6,057 nucleotides of DNA from Candidatus Zipacnadia bacterium (GTDB lineage: Bacteria > Armatimonadota > Zipacnadia > Zipacnadales > Zipacnadaceae): positions 1 through 6,057 of the forward strand of contig JALGTJ010000249.1 of NCBI GenBank assembly GCA_029821415.1, in the 5' to 3' direction. How positions within the stretch are numbered: the stretch's first letter is position 1; each line of letters begins with the position of its first letter. Made by a program: the position numbers and the translations under genes. Below the pieces are notes generated by a model. The model had not been told where the DNA came from and did not search any database. It worked only from the letters and a program-made list of their open reading frames with translations. Shown here piece after piece: positions 1 to 5,267 of the stretch.

Positions 1-150
1 GCGCTGTTCAAGTTGCTTGAGGTTTTGGTCTGTAGCCTCTATAACCAACTTTTGGGGGATTAGATAATTGCGGGCATACCCGTCGGCTACCCGGACTACG
101 TCTCCTTCGTGACCTAGATTGGTAATGTCGTCAAGCAATATTACTTCCAT
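1..150 (-). CDS. rplI: Ribosomal protein bL9, N-terminal part (cut by window edge)
   Basis: The reverse strand from the ATG at 148-150 encodes 50 residues beginning MEVILLDDITNLG, followed by GDVVRVADGYARNYLIP. This matches the N-terminal domain of large-subunit protein bL9: a short beta sheet with the conserved G-x-V-x-V-x-x-G-Y-A-R-N-Y/F-L-I-P signature, running into the start of the long connecting helix (EATDQNLKQLEQR). The family is about 148-150 residues, so roughly the last 100 lie beyond position 1. bL9 binds 23S rRNA near the base of the L1 stalk and affects reading-frame maintenance. The start is fixed by homology and by a GAGGAG ribosome site five bases upstream. The gene begins 2 bp after the mlaD stop codon, so it is probably co-transcribed and translationally coupled. 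In most Bacillota rplI sits near gdpP and dnaB, so a lipid-transport gene directly upstream is a less usual arrangement. Confidence 0.95.
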   Translation of the reverse strand, partial: MEVILLDDITNLGHEGDVVRVADGYARNYLIPQKLVIEATDQNLKQLEQR

Positions 151-152
151 CT

Positions 153-821
153 CTACTCCTCGCTGTGTGACTGTGATGTCAGGTTGGTACGATACTCCAA
201 GCCGACAAACGGCTGATTTCTGTCAAACGAATCGGCTATCCCAAAGGTAAAATACCAGTCGGGATACGCTTGGTAGATACCGCGTAGGTCTATATTGATG
301 TCATCGGGATCGTATGCCTCTAATTCCCATCTGAGTTCCGGCGTCATCCGATAGTTAAGGCCGGCTGCAATTTCCGACTCTAGCAGGCCCACTTCGCCCC
401 ATAGCCGGCGGCTCAAAGGTACCGATTTTTGCAGATTTAACGTCTCGTGGCCACCCAGATCGCGGAGGCCCAGTCGCCAGTAGTCAAGAGAGTTGTCGCC
501 ATAGCGCAGGCGCAGATTCAAGTCAGCGCGCAGGCCGCGATCCTCGGTGCCTTCCAGGCTCCAGTATGCAGTGGCGTGGGGTGGCTGGAAAGGCCGAGCC
601 ATGCTACCCAGTTTGTCCATAGTATTATCCACCCGCTGCAACACTCCCTGAGCTGCTCGCGCTGTCTTTGCACCCTCTTCTGAGAGCTCCCGAATGTTGC
701 GCACGCTGGTCTCGATATTCTCCATTGTCTCTTCGTCGAGCAAGAACTCCTCGGCTGCACCGCTGATCGCTTTAAGACTCTCAGAGGTTGTCCGCAGGTT
801 GGCCAGCGTCGCCTTCAGATC
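153..821 (-). CDS. mlaD: MlaD C-terminal part: end of helical stalk and beta-rich domain, separated from the N-terminus by a frameshift
   Basis: This frame is the continuation of the MCE protein encoded at 815-1720. It is open upstream of the first possible start (TTG at 741-743), and its translation (DLKATLANLRTTSESLKAIS) carries on the helical region interrupted by the stop at 815-817. In reconstructed full-length numbering (about 522 residues) the helical stalk runs to about residue 380. From about residue 383 to 518 there is a domain of alternating polar and hydrophobic segments rich in Tyr, Trp, Leu and Arg (ATAYWSLEG..., LRADLNLRLRYGD, ...DPDDINIDLRG, ...PFVGLEYR), typical of amphipathic beta strands. 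Such C-terminal domains occur on MlaD of diderm Bacillota, where they are thought to reach or sit in the outer membrane. Alone, this fragment has no signal peptide or membrane anchor and could not be exported. A GAGGAG lies only three bases before TTG 743, too close for a convincing start. The stop TAG at 153-155 overlaps the rplI initiation region. Confidence 0.8.
   Translation of the reverse strand, partial: DLKATLANLRTTSESLKAISGAAEEFLLDEETMENIETSVRNIRELSEEGAKTARAAQGVLQRVDNTMDKLGSMARPFQPPHATAYWSLEGTEDRGLRADLNLRLRYGDNSLDYWRLGLRDLGGHETLNLQKSVPLSRRLWGEVGLLESEIAAGLNYRMTPELRWELEAYDPDDINIDLRGIYQAYPDWYFTFGIADSFDRNQPFVGLEYRTNLTSQSHSEE
156..161 (-). promoter_or_regulatory. Ribosome binding site of rplI, adjoining the mlaD stop codon
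   Basis: On the minus strand this reads GAGGAG, with five bases before the rplI ATG at 150. The mlaD stop codon (TAG, 153-155) lies between it and the ATG, so a ribosome finishing mlaD sits on the rplI initiation site. This supports translational coupling. Confidence 0.75.
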
Positions 822-1720
822 GCAGTCAAGCTCTCCAGCAGCTCGCTAATGCGGGAAGCGCCCGCCGGACCCTCCACGCTCTCGCGAACCAGTTCGGTGG
901 TGGCTTTGATATCCTTGCTGGCGGCGTGAATGTTGGCTGTCGTTAGCGCAATCTGCTTGGGAATTGGCCCCTTCGTCAAGGCAGTTATCATTCCTTGTAT
1001 TTGCTGAGAAGACTTGCGGAGATTTTGTGCAGTCTGTGCGATGGTGTCCAGCGTCATTGTCACCTGCGGTTGGCCGGTTTCCGCCGTTTTGGTCAGTACC
1101 TCAGCAAGGTGCAAGACCTGCTCAGCAATCAGATTGGTCTGGGCCGTGGCCTTATTTATGTTCTGAAGGATTGTGCGCACCTGCTTGCGCGTGTAGGTGT
1201 CTGCGAAGGTATTTTGGATTTGCTTGAGAGTCTGGTCAGCCTGCTCCAGAAGCTGCTGGGTTTTACTGGCCACCTCGCCAAAGCCGATTACGCCTTTGCC
1301 GGGCCGATGCTCACCAGCGCCCAGTGCTCTGGAGTGATGACCCTCTCCATACTTCTGGGCAATCTGCTCAGCACTGAGCCGGTTCACATTCAGATATTGC
1401 TCGCCGATGACGCCAGACAGTTCTATTATGAACTCGTCGGTATCGTACAACGTTACCTGCTGGTCAATCATTATATGAACAGCAACCGGCCGGTCGGGAT
1501 AGTCCTCGTACCGCTCCAGTCCGACCGCGGTAACCTTGCCAATCTTCACGCCGGCCAGACGTACTTCGGCCCCGGCAGCAAGCCCTTTGACATCAGCAAA
1601 GTGGACTACCAACGGGTACTGTCCTATGCCCACTGCGTACTGACCCAAGAAAATGACTATCCCAGCAATGAGCAGCACAGCTAACAGGAACAAAGCTCCA
1701 ACCTTCGCTTCCGGCGCCAT
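815..1720 (-). CDS. mlaD: MlaD (MCE-domain lipid transport protein), N-terminal part, truncated by frameshift
   Basis: MCE proteins form ring-shaped oligomers on the periplasmic face of an MlaFE ABC transporter and carry phospholipid through a central pore. From the ATG at 1718-1720 the protein starts MAPEAKVGALFLLAVLL: the EAKVG motif before one uncleaved transmembrane helix (residues about 8-26). An MCE domain of about residues 36-113 follows, with the conserved pieces FADVKGL..GAEVRLAGVKIGKV and SGVIGEQYLNV. After residue 130 comes a long, mostly helical, Gln/Thr/Ala-rich stretch that continues past the break. I prefer ATG 1720 because GGAGAAG lies 8-11 bases upstream and family members begin here; a TTG at 1763-1765 would add 15 residues but has no ribosome site. 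The frame ends at TGA 815-817. One base is missing near 819-824: re-reading one G (GCG then GAT) restores homology in the frame ending at 153. The combined product would be about 522 residues. Confidence 0.85.
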   Translation of the reverse strand: MAPEAKVGALFLLAVLLIAGIVIFLGQYAVGIGQYPLVVHFADVKGLAAGAEVRLAGVKIGKVTAVGLERYEDYPDRPVAVHIMIDQQVTLYDTDEFIIELSGVIGEQYLNVNRLSAEQIAQKYGEGHHSRALGAGEHRPGKGVIGFGEVASKTQQLLEQADQTLKQIQNTFADTYTRKQVRTILQNINKATAQTNLIAEQVLHLAEVLTKTAETGQPQVTMTLDTIAQTAQNLRKSSQQIQGMITALTKGPIPKQIALTTANIHAASKDIKATTELVRESVEGPAGASRISELLESLTAI

Positions 1721-1788
1721 AAGCGCTCTTCTCCAGGTTGCCAGGTACTTGGCCTTTTGGCGCAAGTCAATGAGTTGTGGTAATCATG

Positions 1789-2580
1789 TCAGACGGCAAT
1801 GGGGCCTTCGGCCTGGCCTCGTATGAACTGTTGTACGTAAGCGTTGTCGCTCTCGCGAAGTGCCGCCGGTCTATCGCAAGCGATCACCTCGCCCTGGTAG
1901 ATCATCATTATCCGGTCCGCTATGGCAAACAGTTCGTCAACTTCATGGGTAACCACTACTGATGTCATTTGGAACTCTTTACGCAGCTTCACAATCAGCT
2001 CATCTATCACCGAGGCCATAATGGGGTCCAGCCCGGCACTAGGCTCGTCGTAGAGCATTATTTGCGGGTTGATGGCCAGGGCCCGAGCGATACCCACCCG
2101 CTTCTTCATACCTCCGGATAACTCGGCTGGCATCTTTTCTTCCTGGCCGGTCATGCCTACTATTTCCAGATACTCGGCGACTTTCCTCTTGATTTCATCA
2201 TCGGATAGGTTGGTATGTCGGCGCAGGGTGAAGGCCACGTTTTCGCCCACTGTCAGCGAGTCCAGCAGTGCGGCGTACTGAAAGCACATCCCCATCTGCA
2301 TGCGCACTTCGTTCAACTGTGACTCGGACATACCCACGATTGACCGCCCCAGCACTTCAATATCGCCGCTGGCGGGCGACACCAGGCCCATTAGCAGACG
2401 CAATATGGAGGTCTTGCCTGCCCCGGACATCCCCATTATGCCGAAGACTTCTCCTCGGTAGACCTGAAAACTTATGCCATCCAAGATCGGCTTGGAATAA
2501 GCACCGCCCAGCAAGCTCGGCTCTTCAGCATAGTAGACTATATCGCGAACCCGGATTATTGGTGTCTTGGCTGGGGCCAT
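1789..2580 (-). CDS. mlaF: MlaF, ATP-binding subunit of the Mla/MCE phospholipid transporter
   Basis: A 263-residue ABC ATPase that powers lipid movement by the MlaE permease dimer at the cytoplasmic face of the inner membrane. All nucleotide-binding motifs are present: Walker A GMSGAGKT (50-57), Q-loop Gln101 in CFQYAALLDSLTV, signature LSGGMKKR (154-161), Walker B IMLYDEP with Asp178 and Glu179, D-loop SAGLD (181-185) and switch His212 in VVVTHE. The SGGMKKRVG.ARA signature and the C-terminal QFIRGQAEGPI are characteristic of the MlaF/Ttg2A subfamily and set it apart from generic importer ATPases. Its length (E. coli MlaF is about 269) and motifs show an intact gene. The ATG at 2578-2580 is 8 bp after the mlaE stop; no strong Shine-Dalgarno is visible, so translation may be coupled to mlaE. 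The gap to mlaD is 68 bp from ATG 1720. Confidence 0.95.
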   Translation of the reverse strand: MAPAKTPIIRVRDIVYYAEEPSLLGGAYSKPILDGISFQVYRGEVFGIMGMSGAGKTSILRLLMGLVSPASGDIEVLGRSIVGMSESQLNEVRMQMGMCFQYAALLDSLTVGENVAFTLRRHTNLSDDEIKRKVAEYLEIVGMTGQEEKMPAELSGGMKKRVGIARALAINPQIMLYDEPSAGLDPIMASVIDELIVKLRKEFQMTSVVVTHEVDELFAIADRIMMIYQGEVIACDRPAALRESDNAYVQQFIRGQAEGPIAV

Positions 2581-2588
2581 GGCCCGTC

Positions 2589-3290
2589 TCAGCTTGGATA
2601 GAGTACGGTCGTCAGGATCAGATTGGCTGCATAAATAAGCATAATGCTATATACGACTGAGCGAGTAGTGGCGCGGCCGACTTCCTCGGTGGCCATTTTC
2701 GTCGTTAGCCCCTGGTGACATCCGACGATCGCGATTATGGTTCCAAAGATGGCTGCCTTTATTATTCCTGCCACCACAGTCCAGGTCGCTAGATGTCCCG
2801 GGATACTGTCAAAGTACACGGTTTGGTTGATAGCAGGGCTAATCACGGCCATAAGATAACCGCCGGTTACCCCCACGGTATCCCCGATCAGGGTCAGCAG
2901 TGGCACCATGACCAGACAAGCCAAATAGCGCGGCGCAACCGCCATCGCTGAGCCGGCTCGCGCCGCCACTACAAAGGCTACCAGCACCGGTCCTAGCTCG
3001 CGGCACATTGTCTCCGCCACCAACCATCCTGCTACACCACTGACCCCTAACTTACTGGCCTGCACTGACATATGGTAGCCAATGACCATGCCGGAAAACA
3101 GCAAGGTAACCACTGCAATCGGCAGGGAGTTGACACCAATTTCGGATAGCTGCCGCATGGAGGTCCGATACTCCAGCCGCCTGCCGACGAGCGTACGCCA
3201 GATACCGAACTGCAACGCAGTGGTCTCACCGAAGTAAGCAAGAAAGCCAATAATTTGCCGTCCCAGTACGGTGAACAATCTGGTAAACAC
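2589..3290 (-). CDS. mlaE: MlaE, permease subunit of the Mla/MCE transporter, lacking the conserved cytoplasmic coupling segment
   Basis: A 233-residue integral membrane protein of the MlaE/YrbE permease family, whose dimer forms the transmembrane core between MlaF and MlaD. Recognisable regions are the N-terminal interface helix (LFTVLGRQIIGFLAYFGE), the first hydrophobic segment (about 53-74), RELGPVLVAFVVAARAGSAMA (97-117), VAPRYLACLVMVPLLTLIGD (118-137), and the C-terminal RATTRSVVYSIMLI... helix. Family members are about 255-260 residues. Compared with E. coli MlaE as I recall it, about 26 residues are missing between Ala117 and Val118 (junction near 2939/2940), exactly the loop with the AE-G-M-x-x-TEQ-x-x-x-(L/M) motif that docks on the ATPase. 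The deletion is in frame, so the rest reads through. The start is GTG at 3288-3290: it fits the family N-terminus, no ATG lies between it and the upstream stop at 3327, and only a weak AAGAG precedes it. It is the first gene of the operon. Confidence 0.9.
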   Translation of the reverse strand: MFTRLFTVLGRQIIGFLAYFGETTALQFGIWRTLVGRRLEYRTSMRQLSEIGVNSLPIAVVTLLFSGMVIGYHMSVQASKLGVSGVAGWLVAETMCRELGPVLVAFVVAARAGSAMAVAPRYLACLVMVPLLTLIGDTVGVTGGYLMAVISPAINQTVYFDSIPGHLATWTVVAGIIKAAIFGTIIAIVGCHQGLTTKMATEEVGRATTRSVVYSIMLIYAANLILTTVLYPS

Positions 3291-3328
3291 CCGCTCTTGC
3301 GGTGGAGGCTGCGCTGAAGTTCGTGCTT

Positions 3329-3358
3329 ATTATATGCCCGTGAAACTTGCTCTGTCAA
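3329..3358 (-). promoter_or_regulatory. Sigma70-type promoter of the mlaE-mlaF-mlaD-rplI operon
   Basis: On the minus strand there is a perfect -35 box TTGACA (complement of 3353-3358), an 18 bp spacer, and a perfect -10 box TATAAT (complement of 3329-3334). Transcription would begin near 3322, leaving about 30 nt before the mlaE GTG at 3290. Both consensus hexamers and the fitting position make this a strong call; it predicts high constitutive activity unless repressed. Confidence 0.85.
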
Positions 3359-3394
3359 GCACCCCCAAATGAGAGAAAATCCCGCTCAAGGCCT

Positions 3395-3419
3395 GTGAAA
3401 TTGTGGATCCCCACGTCAC
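3395..3419. promoter_or_regulatory. Imperfect inverted repeat between divergent promoters, possible operator
   Basis: The arms are GTGA (3395-3398) with TCAC (3416-3419), and an inner GTGG (3403-3406) with CCAC (3411-3414) around ATCC. The dyad is uneven, with four bases on one side and one on the other between the arm pairs. It lies between the two -35 boxes, where a regulator could touch both promoters. The arms are short and no regulator gene is in the window, so this is only a candidate. Confidence 0.25.
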
Positions 3420-3426
3420 CTGATAG

Positions 3427-3455
3427 TGGACAATTAACGACGAAACTGCTATATT
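3427..3455 (+). promoter_or_regulatory. Candidate sigma70-type promoter of the iscU-like gene
   Basis: TGGACA (3427-3432), a 17 bp spacer, and TATATT (3450-3455) match the -35/-10 consensus with one mismatch in each box. Transcription would start near 3462, giving a leader of about 124 nt. A TTGACC at 3541-3546 has no good -10 at the right distance, so I prefer the upstream site. Confidence 0.55.
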
Positions 3456-3475
3456 ACTATTTACGTATCGCCCGA

Positions 3476-3542
3476 CAGTTGGCTTATGTTGCGCATCAAC
3501 TGACTAATGAGTTGTAAGTAGTGCGGCTCTAATAGAGTTTTT
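3476..3542 (+). promoter_or_regulatory. Leader of the iscU-like gene with alternative hairpins and a weak terminator-like element
   Basis: CAGTTG (3476-3481) can pair with CAACTG (3497-3502). The CAACT of that second arm can instead pair with AGTTG at 3510-3514, so the two hairpins exclude each other. Downstream, CTCT (3527-3530) pairs with AGAG (3534-3537), two G-T pairs could extend the stem, and five Ts follow (3538-3542). This is the outline of an attenuator, but all stems are short (4-6 bp), and no known riboswitch consensus or leader peptide is evident. Confidence 0.2.
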
Positions 3543-3570
3543 GACCCTGTTCTATGAATTTCCCGATTGA

Positions 3571-3579
3571 AGGAAGAGG
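3571..3579 (+). promoter_or_regulatory. Ribosome binding site of the iscU-like gene
   Basis: AGGAAGAGG ends six bases before the ATG at 3586. It is a strong purine-rich Shine-Dalgarno and fixes the start. Confidence 0.8.
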
Positions 3580-3585
3580 CCTACA

Positions 3586-4047
3586 ATGGCGCCGATGTAT
3601 ACTGAGAAAGTTCTTGAGCATTTCCGCAACCCTCGCAATATGGGAGAGATTGAAGACCCCGACGGCGTCGGTGACGTCGGCAATCCGGTCTGTGGCGACC
3701 TGATGCGTATTACCATCAAGGTGGACGACGACACTGAGACCATCACTGACATCAAGTTCAAGACTTTTGGCTGCGGTGCCGCGATCGCTAGCAGTTCAGT
3801 AGTGACTGAACTTGTTAAAGGCAAGACTCTCCTGGAGGCCCTGGAGGTCAGCAATAAGACTGTCATTGAAGAGCTGGGCGGCTTGCCACCAGTAAAAGTT
3901 CATTGCTCGGTGCTGGCCGAGCAGGGCATAGCTGCAGCGATTAAGGATTACTACGGACGTCGCCCTGACAAGCAGATACCCCCGCAGGTAGAAGAGAAAC
4001 TACGCAAGCTTCAGGACATCGATCCCCACGAAATAGCGCCTGCGTAA
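3586..4047 (+). CDS. iscU: IscU/NifU-type iron-sulfur cluster assembly scaffold protein
   Basis: A 153-residue cytoplasmic scaffold on which [2Fe-2S] or [4Fe-4S] clusters are assembled from cysteine-desulfurase sulfur before transfer to client proteins. The family hallmarks are present: MYTEKVLEHFRNPRNMG at the N-terminus, cluster ligands Cys36 (GNPVCGDLM, with the conserved Asp38), Cys63 (FKTFGCGAAIASSS) and Cys107, and LPPVKVHCSVLAE (100-112), including the LPPVK chaperone-recognition sequence. It matches the single-domain IscU/NifU N-terminal family, with a C-terminal extension of about 30 residues (PPQVEEKLRKLQDI...) like that of many anaerobic Bacillota and archaeal members. It lacks the C-terminal Nfu domain of full nitrogenase NifU. 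The ATG has a strong ribosome site. In many relatives a cysteine desulfurase gene (iscS/nifS) precedes it; here the upstream neighbour is divergent mlaE, so the gene stands alone in its orientation. It looks intact. Confidence 0.95.
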   Translation: MAPMYTEKVLEHFRNPRNMGEIEDPDGVGDVGNPVCGDLMRITIKVDDDTETITDIKFKTFGCGAAIASSSVVTELVKGKTLLEALEVSNKTVIEELGGLPPVKVHCSVLAEQGIAAAIKDYYGRRPDKQIPPQVEEKLRKLQDIDPHEIAPA

Positions 4048-4069
4048 CTACGGGCGTTGTAGCTCGCTT

Positions 4070-4098
4070 CAGGCCGGAGGCCTGTGCCACTGAGTGGC
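4070..4098. terminator. Two small tandem hairpins in the convergent gap, weak terminator candidate
   Basis: CAGGCC (4070-4075) pairs with GGCCTG (4079-4084) around GGA, and GCCAC (4086-4090) pairs with GTGGC (4094-4098) around TGA. They lie 22 bp after the iscU-like stop, in the 95 bp gap facing the end of the moeA-type gene, where a terminator is expected. No run of T follows on either strand, so intrinsic termination is uncertain. Confidence 0.3.
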
Positions 4099-4142
4099 TG
4101 CTGGTTAGTATAGTCACGCGGATAGCCGTCTGTGCCATTCCC

Positions 4143-5267
4143 TCATTGCTCAAAGACAATCTCCCCGGTCTGGCGCGTTGAGTAGCCTCCCAACTTCTCA
4201 ATGGTATCCTGGAACGTCGCATCATTGATGGTCTCAATCATTGCCTCAATGCGGGAAAGTTCCAGGAATCGCTTGGGAACAACCAAATCGTATTGTTCCT
4301 CAGTAAGTGGCACAAAATCCAGTCCGAAGGCACGGGCTGCTGCTAATATGCCCAGCCCCGCATCGGCACTGCCCTGTCTGATGGCTTCGGCAACCATGGT
4401 GTGCGTGTAGGCTTCCCGCTGATAGCCTGCTACGGCCGTCGGTGAAAGGTTGTGCTCCTTAAGCAGGAAGTCCAGCAATACGCGGGTGCCGGATCCGGGC
4501 TGGCGATTAATAAATGTCACATCTTCTTGCGTCAAATCAGGGATAGCCTTTATGCCCTTGGGGTTGCCAGGGCTAACCAGCAAGCCGACCTCTCGGAAGC
4601 TCAGGTTTATCATAACCAGCGGCAGGTCCACCAGCCACCGCTGAATGTAGCTGATATTGTATTGTTTTGTTTCGGGGTCCAGCAGGTGAGTGCCGGCGAC
4701 CATCCCCTCGCCGCGCGCTATAGCTGCCAGCCCTTCAGTGCTACCTGTACTCAAGCAGACCAGATGCAGTGGCGGCCAGCGCTCGGCCAGTCGCTCGGCT
4801 AGCGTCGCCAGAGCCAAATCATGGCTACCGATAGCTACGATGCTTCGCTCAATCCTTGCCTGAGGGACCAGCAGTTCCACAGCTACCTCGGTGCCGGTCT
4901 CCAGCCCTTCCTGTTCTTGAGCGATAGTTAGCAGCCCGTGGGCCTGCGCCAGGGAACTGATTGAGCTACTGCCGCGAGCCAAGGGTACCACAGTTCGCTG
5001 TTGGCCATCATCGCACAGCACCACCCGCAACGTTTCTTCGGTGCCGGCGGTTGAAGGCAGTTTTCGTTGCAGCCGGGCGCGTAGTTCGTGGCGCTTCTCT
5101 TTAGCAAGGCCAAGCCTGCGCCGGATGAGTGGTTTGACAAAATTGTGCAGGCACATCCAGGCGGCCACCGAGTAGCCGGGTAGGCCAATGACGGGCGTGT
5201 CATCTATCCAGCCGAGTGCCAGAGGCTTACCCACCCAATTGGGCAATGGTATTAGGCACAAAATCAC
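4143..5267 (-). CDS. moeA: MoeA/PBP-like fusion, C-terminal part: MoeA end plus periplasmic-binding-protein-like domain, split from its N-terminus
   Basis: This frame continues the MoeA protein of 5227-6030 from Gly13 (codon 5229-5231) onward; the first 12 residues from the GTG at 5267 are an out-of-frame reading of the upstream part. GKPLALGW..DTPVIGLPGYSVAAW (13-37) is the conserved end of the MoeA catalytic domain. The MoeA C-terminal beta domain follows (about 60-135). From about 140 to 370 comes a PBP-like domain (the Pfam PBP_like type, as I recall) with family blocks IVAIGSHDLAL, STGSTEGLAAIARGE, GTHLLDPETKQYNISYI, SPGNPKGIKAI, NRQPGSGTRVLLD and ADAGLGILAAARAFGLDF. This domain resembles molybdate- or ligand-binding receptor folds and is thought to sense or deliver a ligand for cofactor assembly; the protein has no signal peptide, so it is cytoplasmic. 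The true gene would start at 6030 and encode about 640 residues. The fragment itself has no credible start. It converges on the iscU-like gene, 95 bp away. Confidence 0.85.
   Translation of the reverse strand: MILCLIPLPNWVGKPLALGWIDDTPVIGLPGYSVAAWMCLHNFVKPLIRRRLGLAKEKRHELRARLQRKLPSTAGTEETLRVVLCDDGQQRTVVPLARGSSSISSLAQAHGLLTIAQEQEGLETGTEVAVELLVPQARIERSIVAIGSHDLALATLAERLAERWPPLHLVCLSTGSTEGLAAIARGEGMVAGTHLLDPETKQYNISYIQRWLVDLPLVMINLSFREVGLLVSPGNPKGIKAIPDLTQEDVTFINRQPGSGTRVLLDFLLKEHNLSPTAVAGYQREAYTHTMVAEAIRQGSADAGLGILAAARAFGLDFVPLTEEQYDLVVPKRFLELSRIEAMIETINDATFQDTIEKLGGYSTRQTGEIVFEQ

Larger units (their letters stand above)
3291..3585. other. Divergent intergenic region between mlaE and the iscU-like gene
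   Basis: These 295 bp hold no convincing gene on either strand. They contain the leftward operon promoter (3329-3358), a rightward candidate promoter (3427-3455), an imperfect dyad between the two (3395-3419), and a leader of about 120 nt for the rightward gene with short alternative hairpins (3476-3542). I see no tRNA, known riboswitch core or longer repeat. Confidence 0.7.

Noticed and set aside
741..752. Independent start (TTG 743) for the MlaD C-terminal fragment with a GAGGAG ahead
   Set aside because: The spacing is only three bases, the GAGGAG is simply two Glu codons, and the product would lack any export signal.
806..836. Programmed -1 frameshift in mlaD
   Set aside because: No slippery heptamer and no clear stimulatory hairpin are visible at the overlap; a missing base is simpler.
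995..1684. A 229-codon open frame on the plus strand opposite mlaD
   Set aside because: It is antisense to a clear MCE protein, its translation resembles no family I know, and it has no plausible ribosome site. Long shadow frames are common opposite GC-moderate genes.
1763..1765. TTG start for MlaD
   Set aside because: There is no Shine-Dalgarno before it, the 15 extra residues precede the usual EAKVG start, and the ATG at 1718-1720 has GGAGAAG upstream.
2268..2660. A 130-codon plus-strand open frame opposite mlaF and the mlaE end
   Set aside because: It is antisense to two recognised genes, and its low-complexity Arg/Ser/Pro-rich translation is typical of shadow frames.
3541..3546. TTGACC as the -35 box of the iscU-like gene
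   Set aside because: The sequence about 17 bp downstream (near 3564) does not resemble a -10 box, and the start would fall on the ribosome site.
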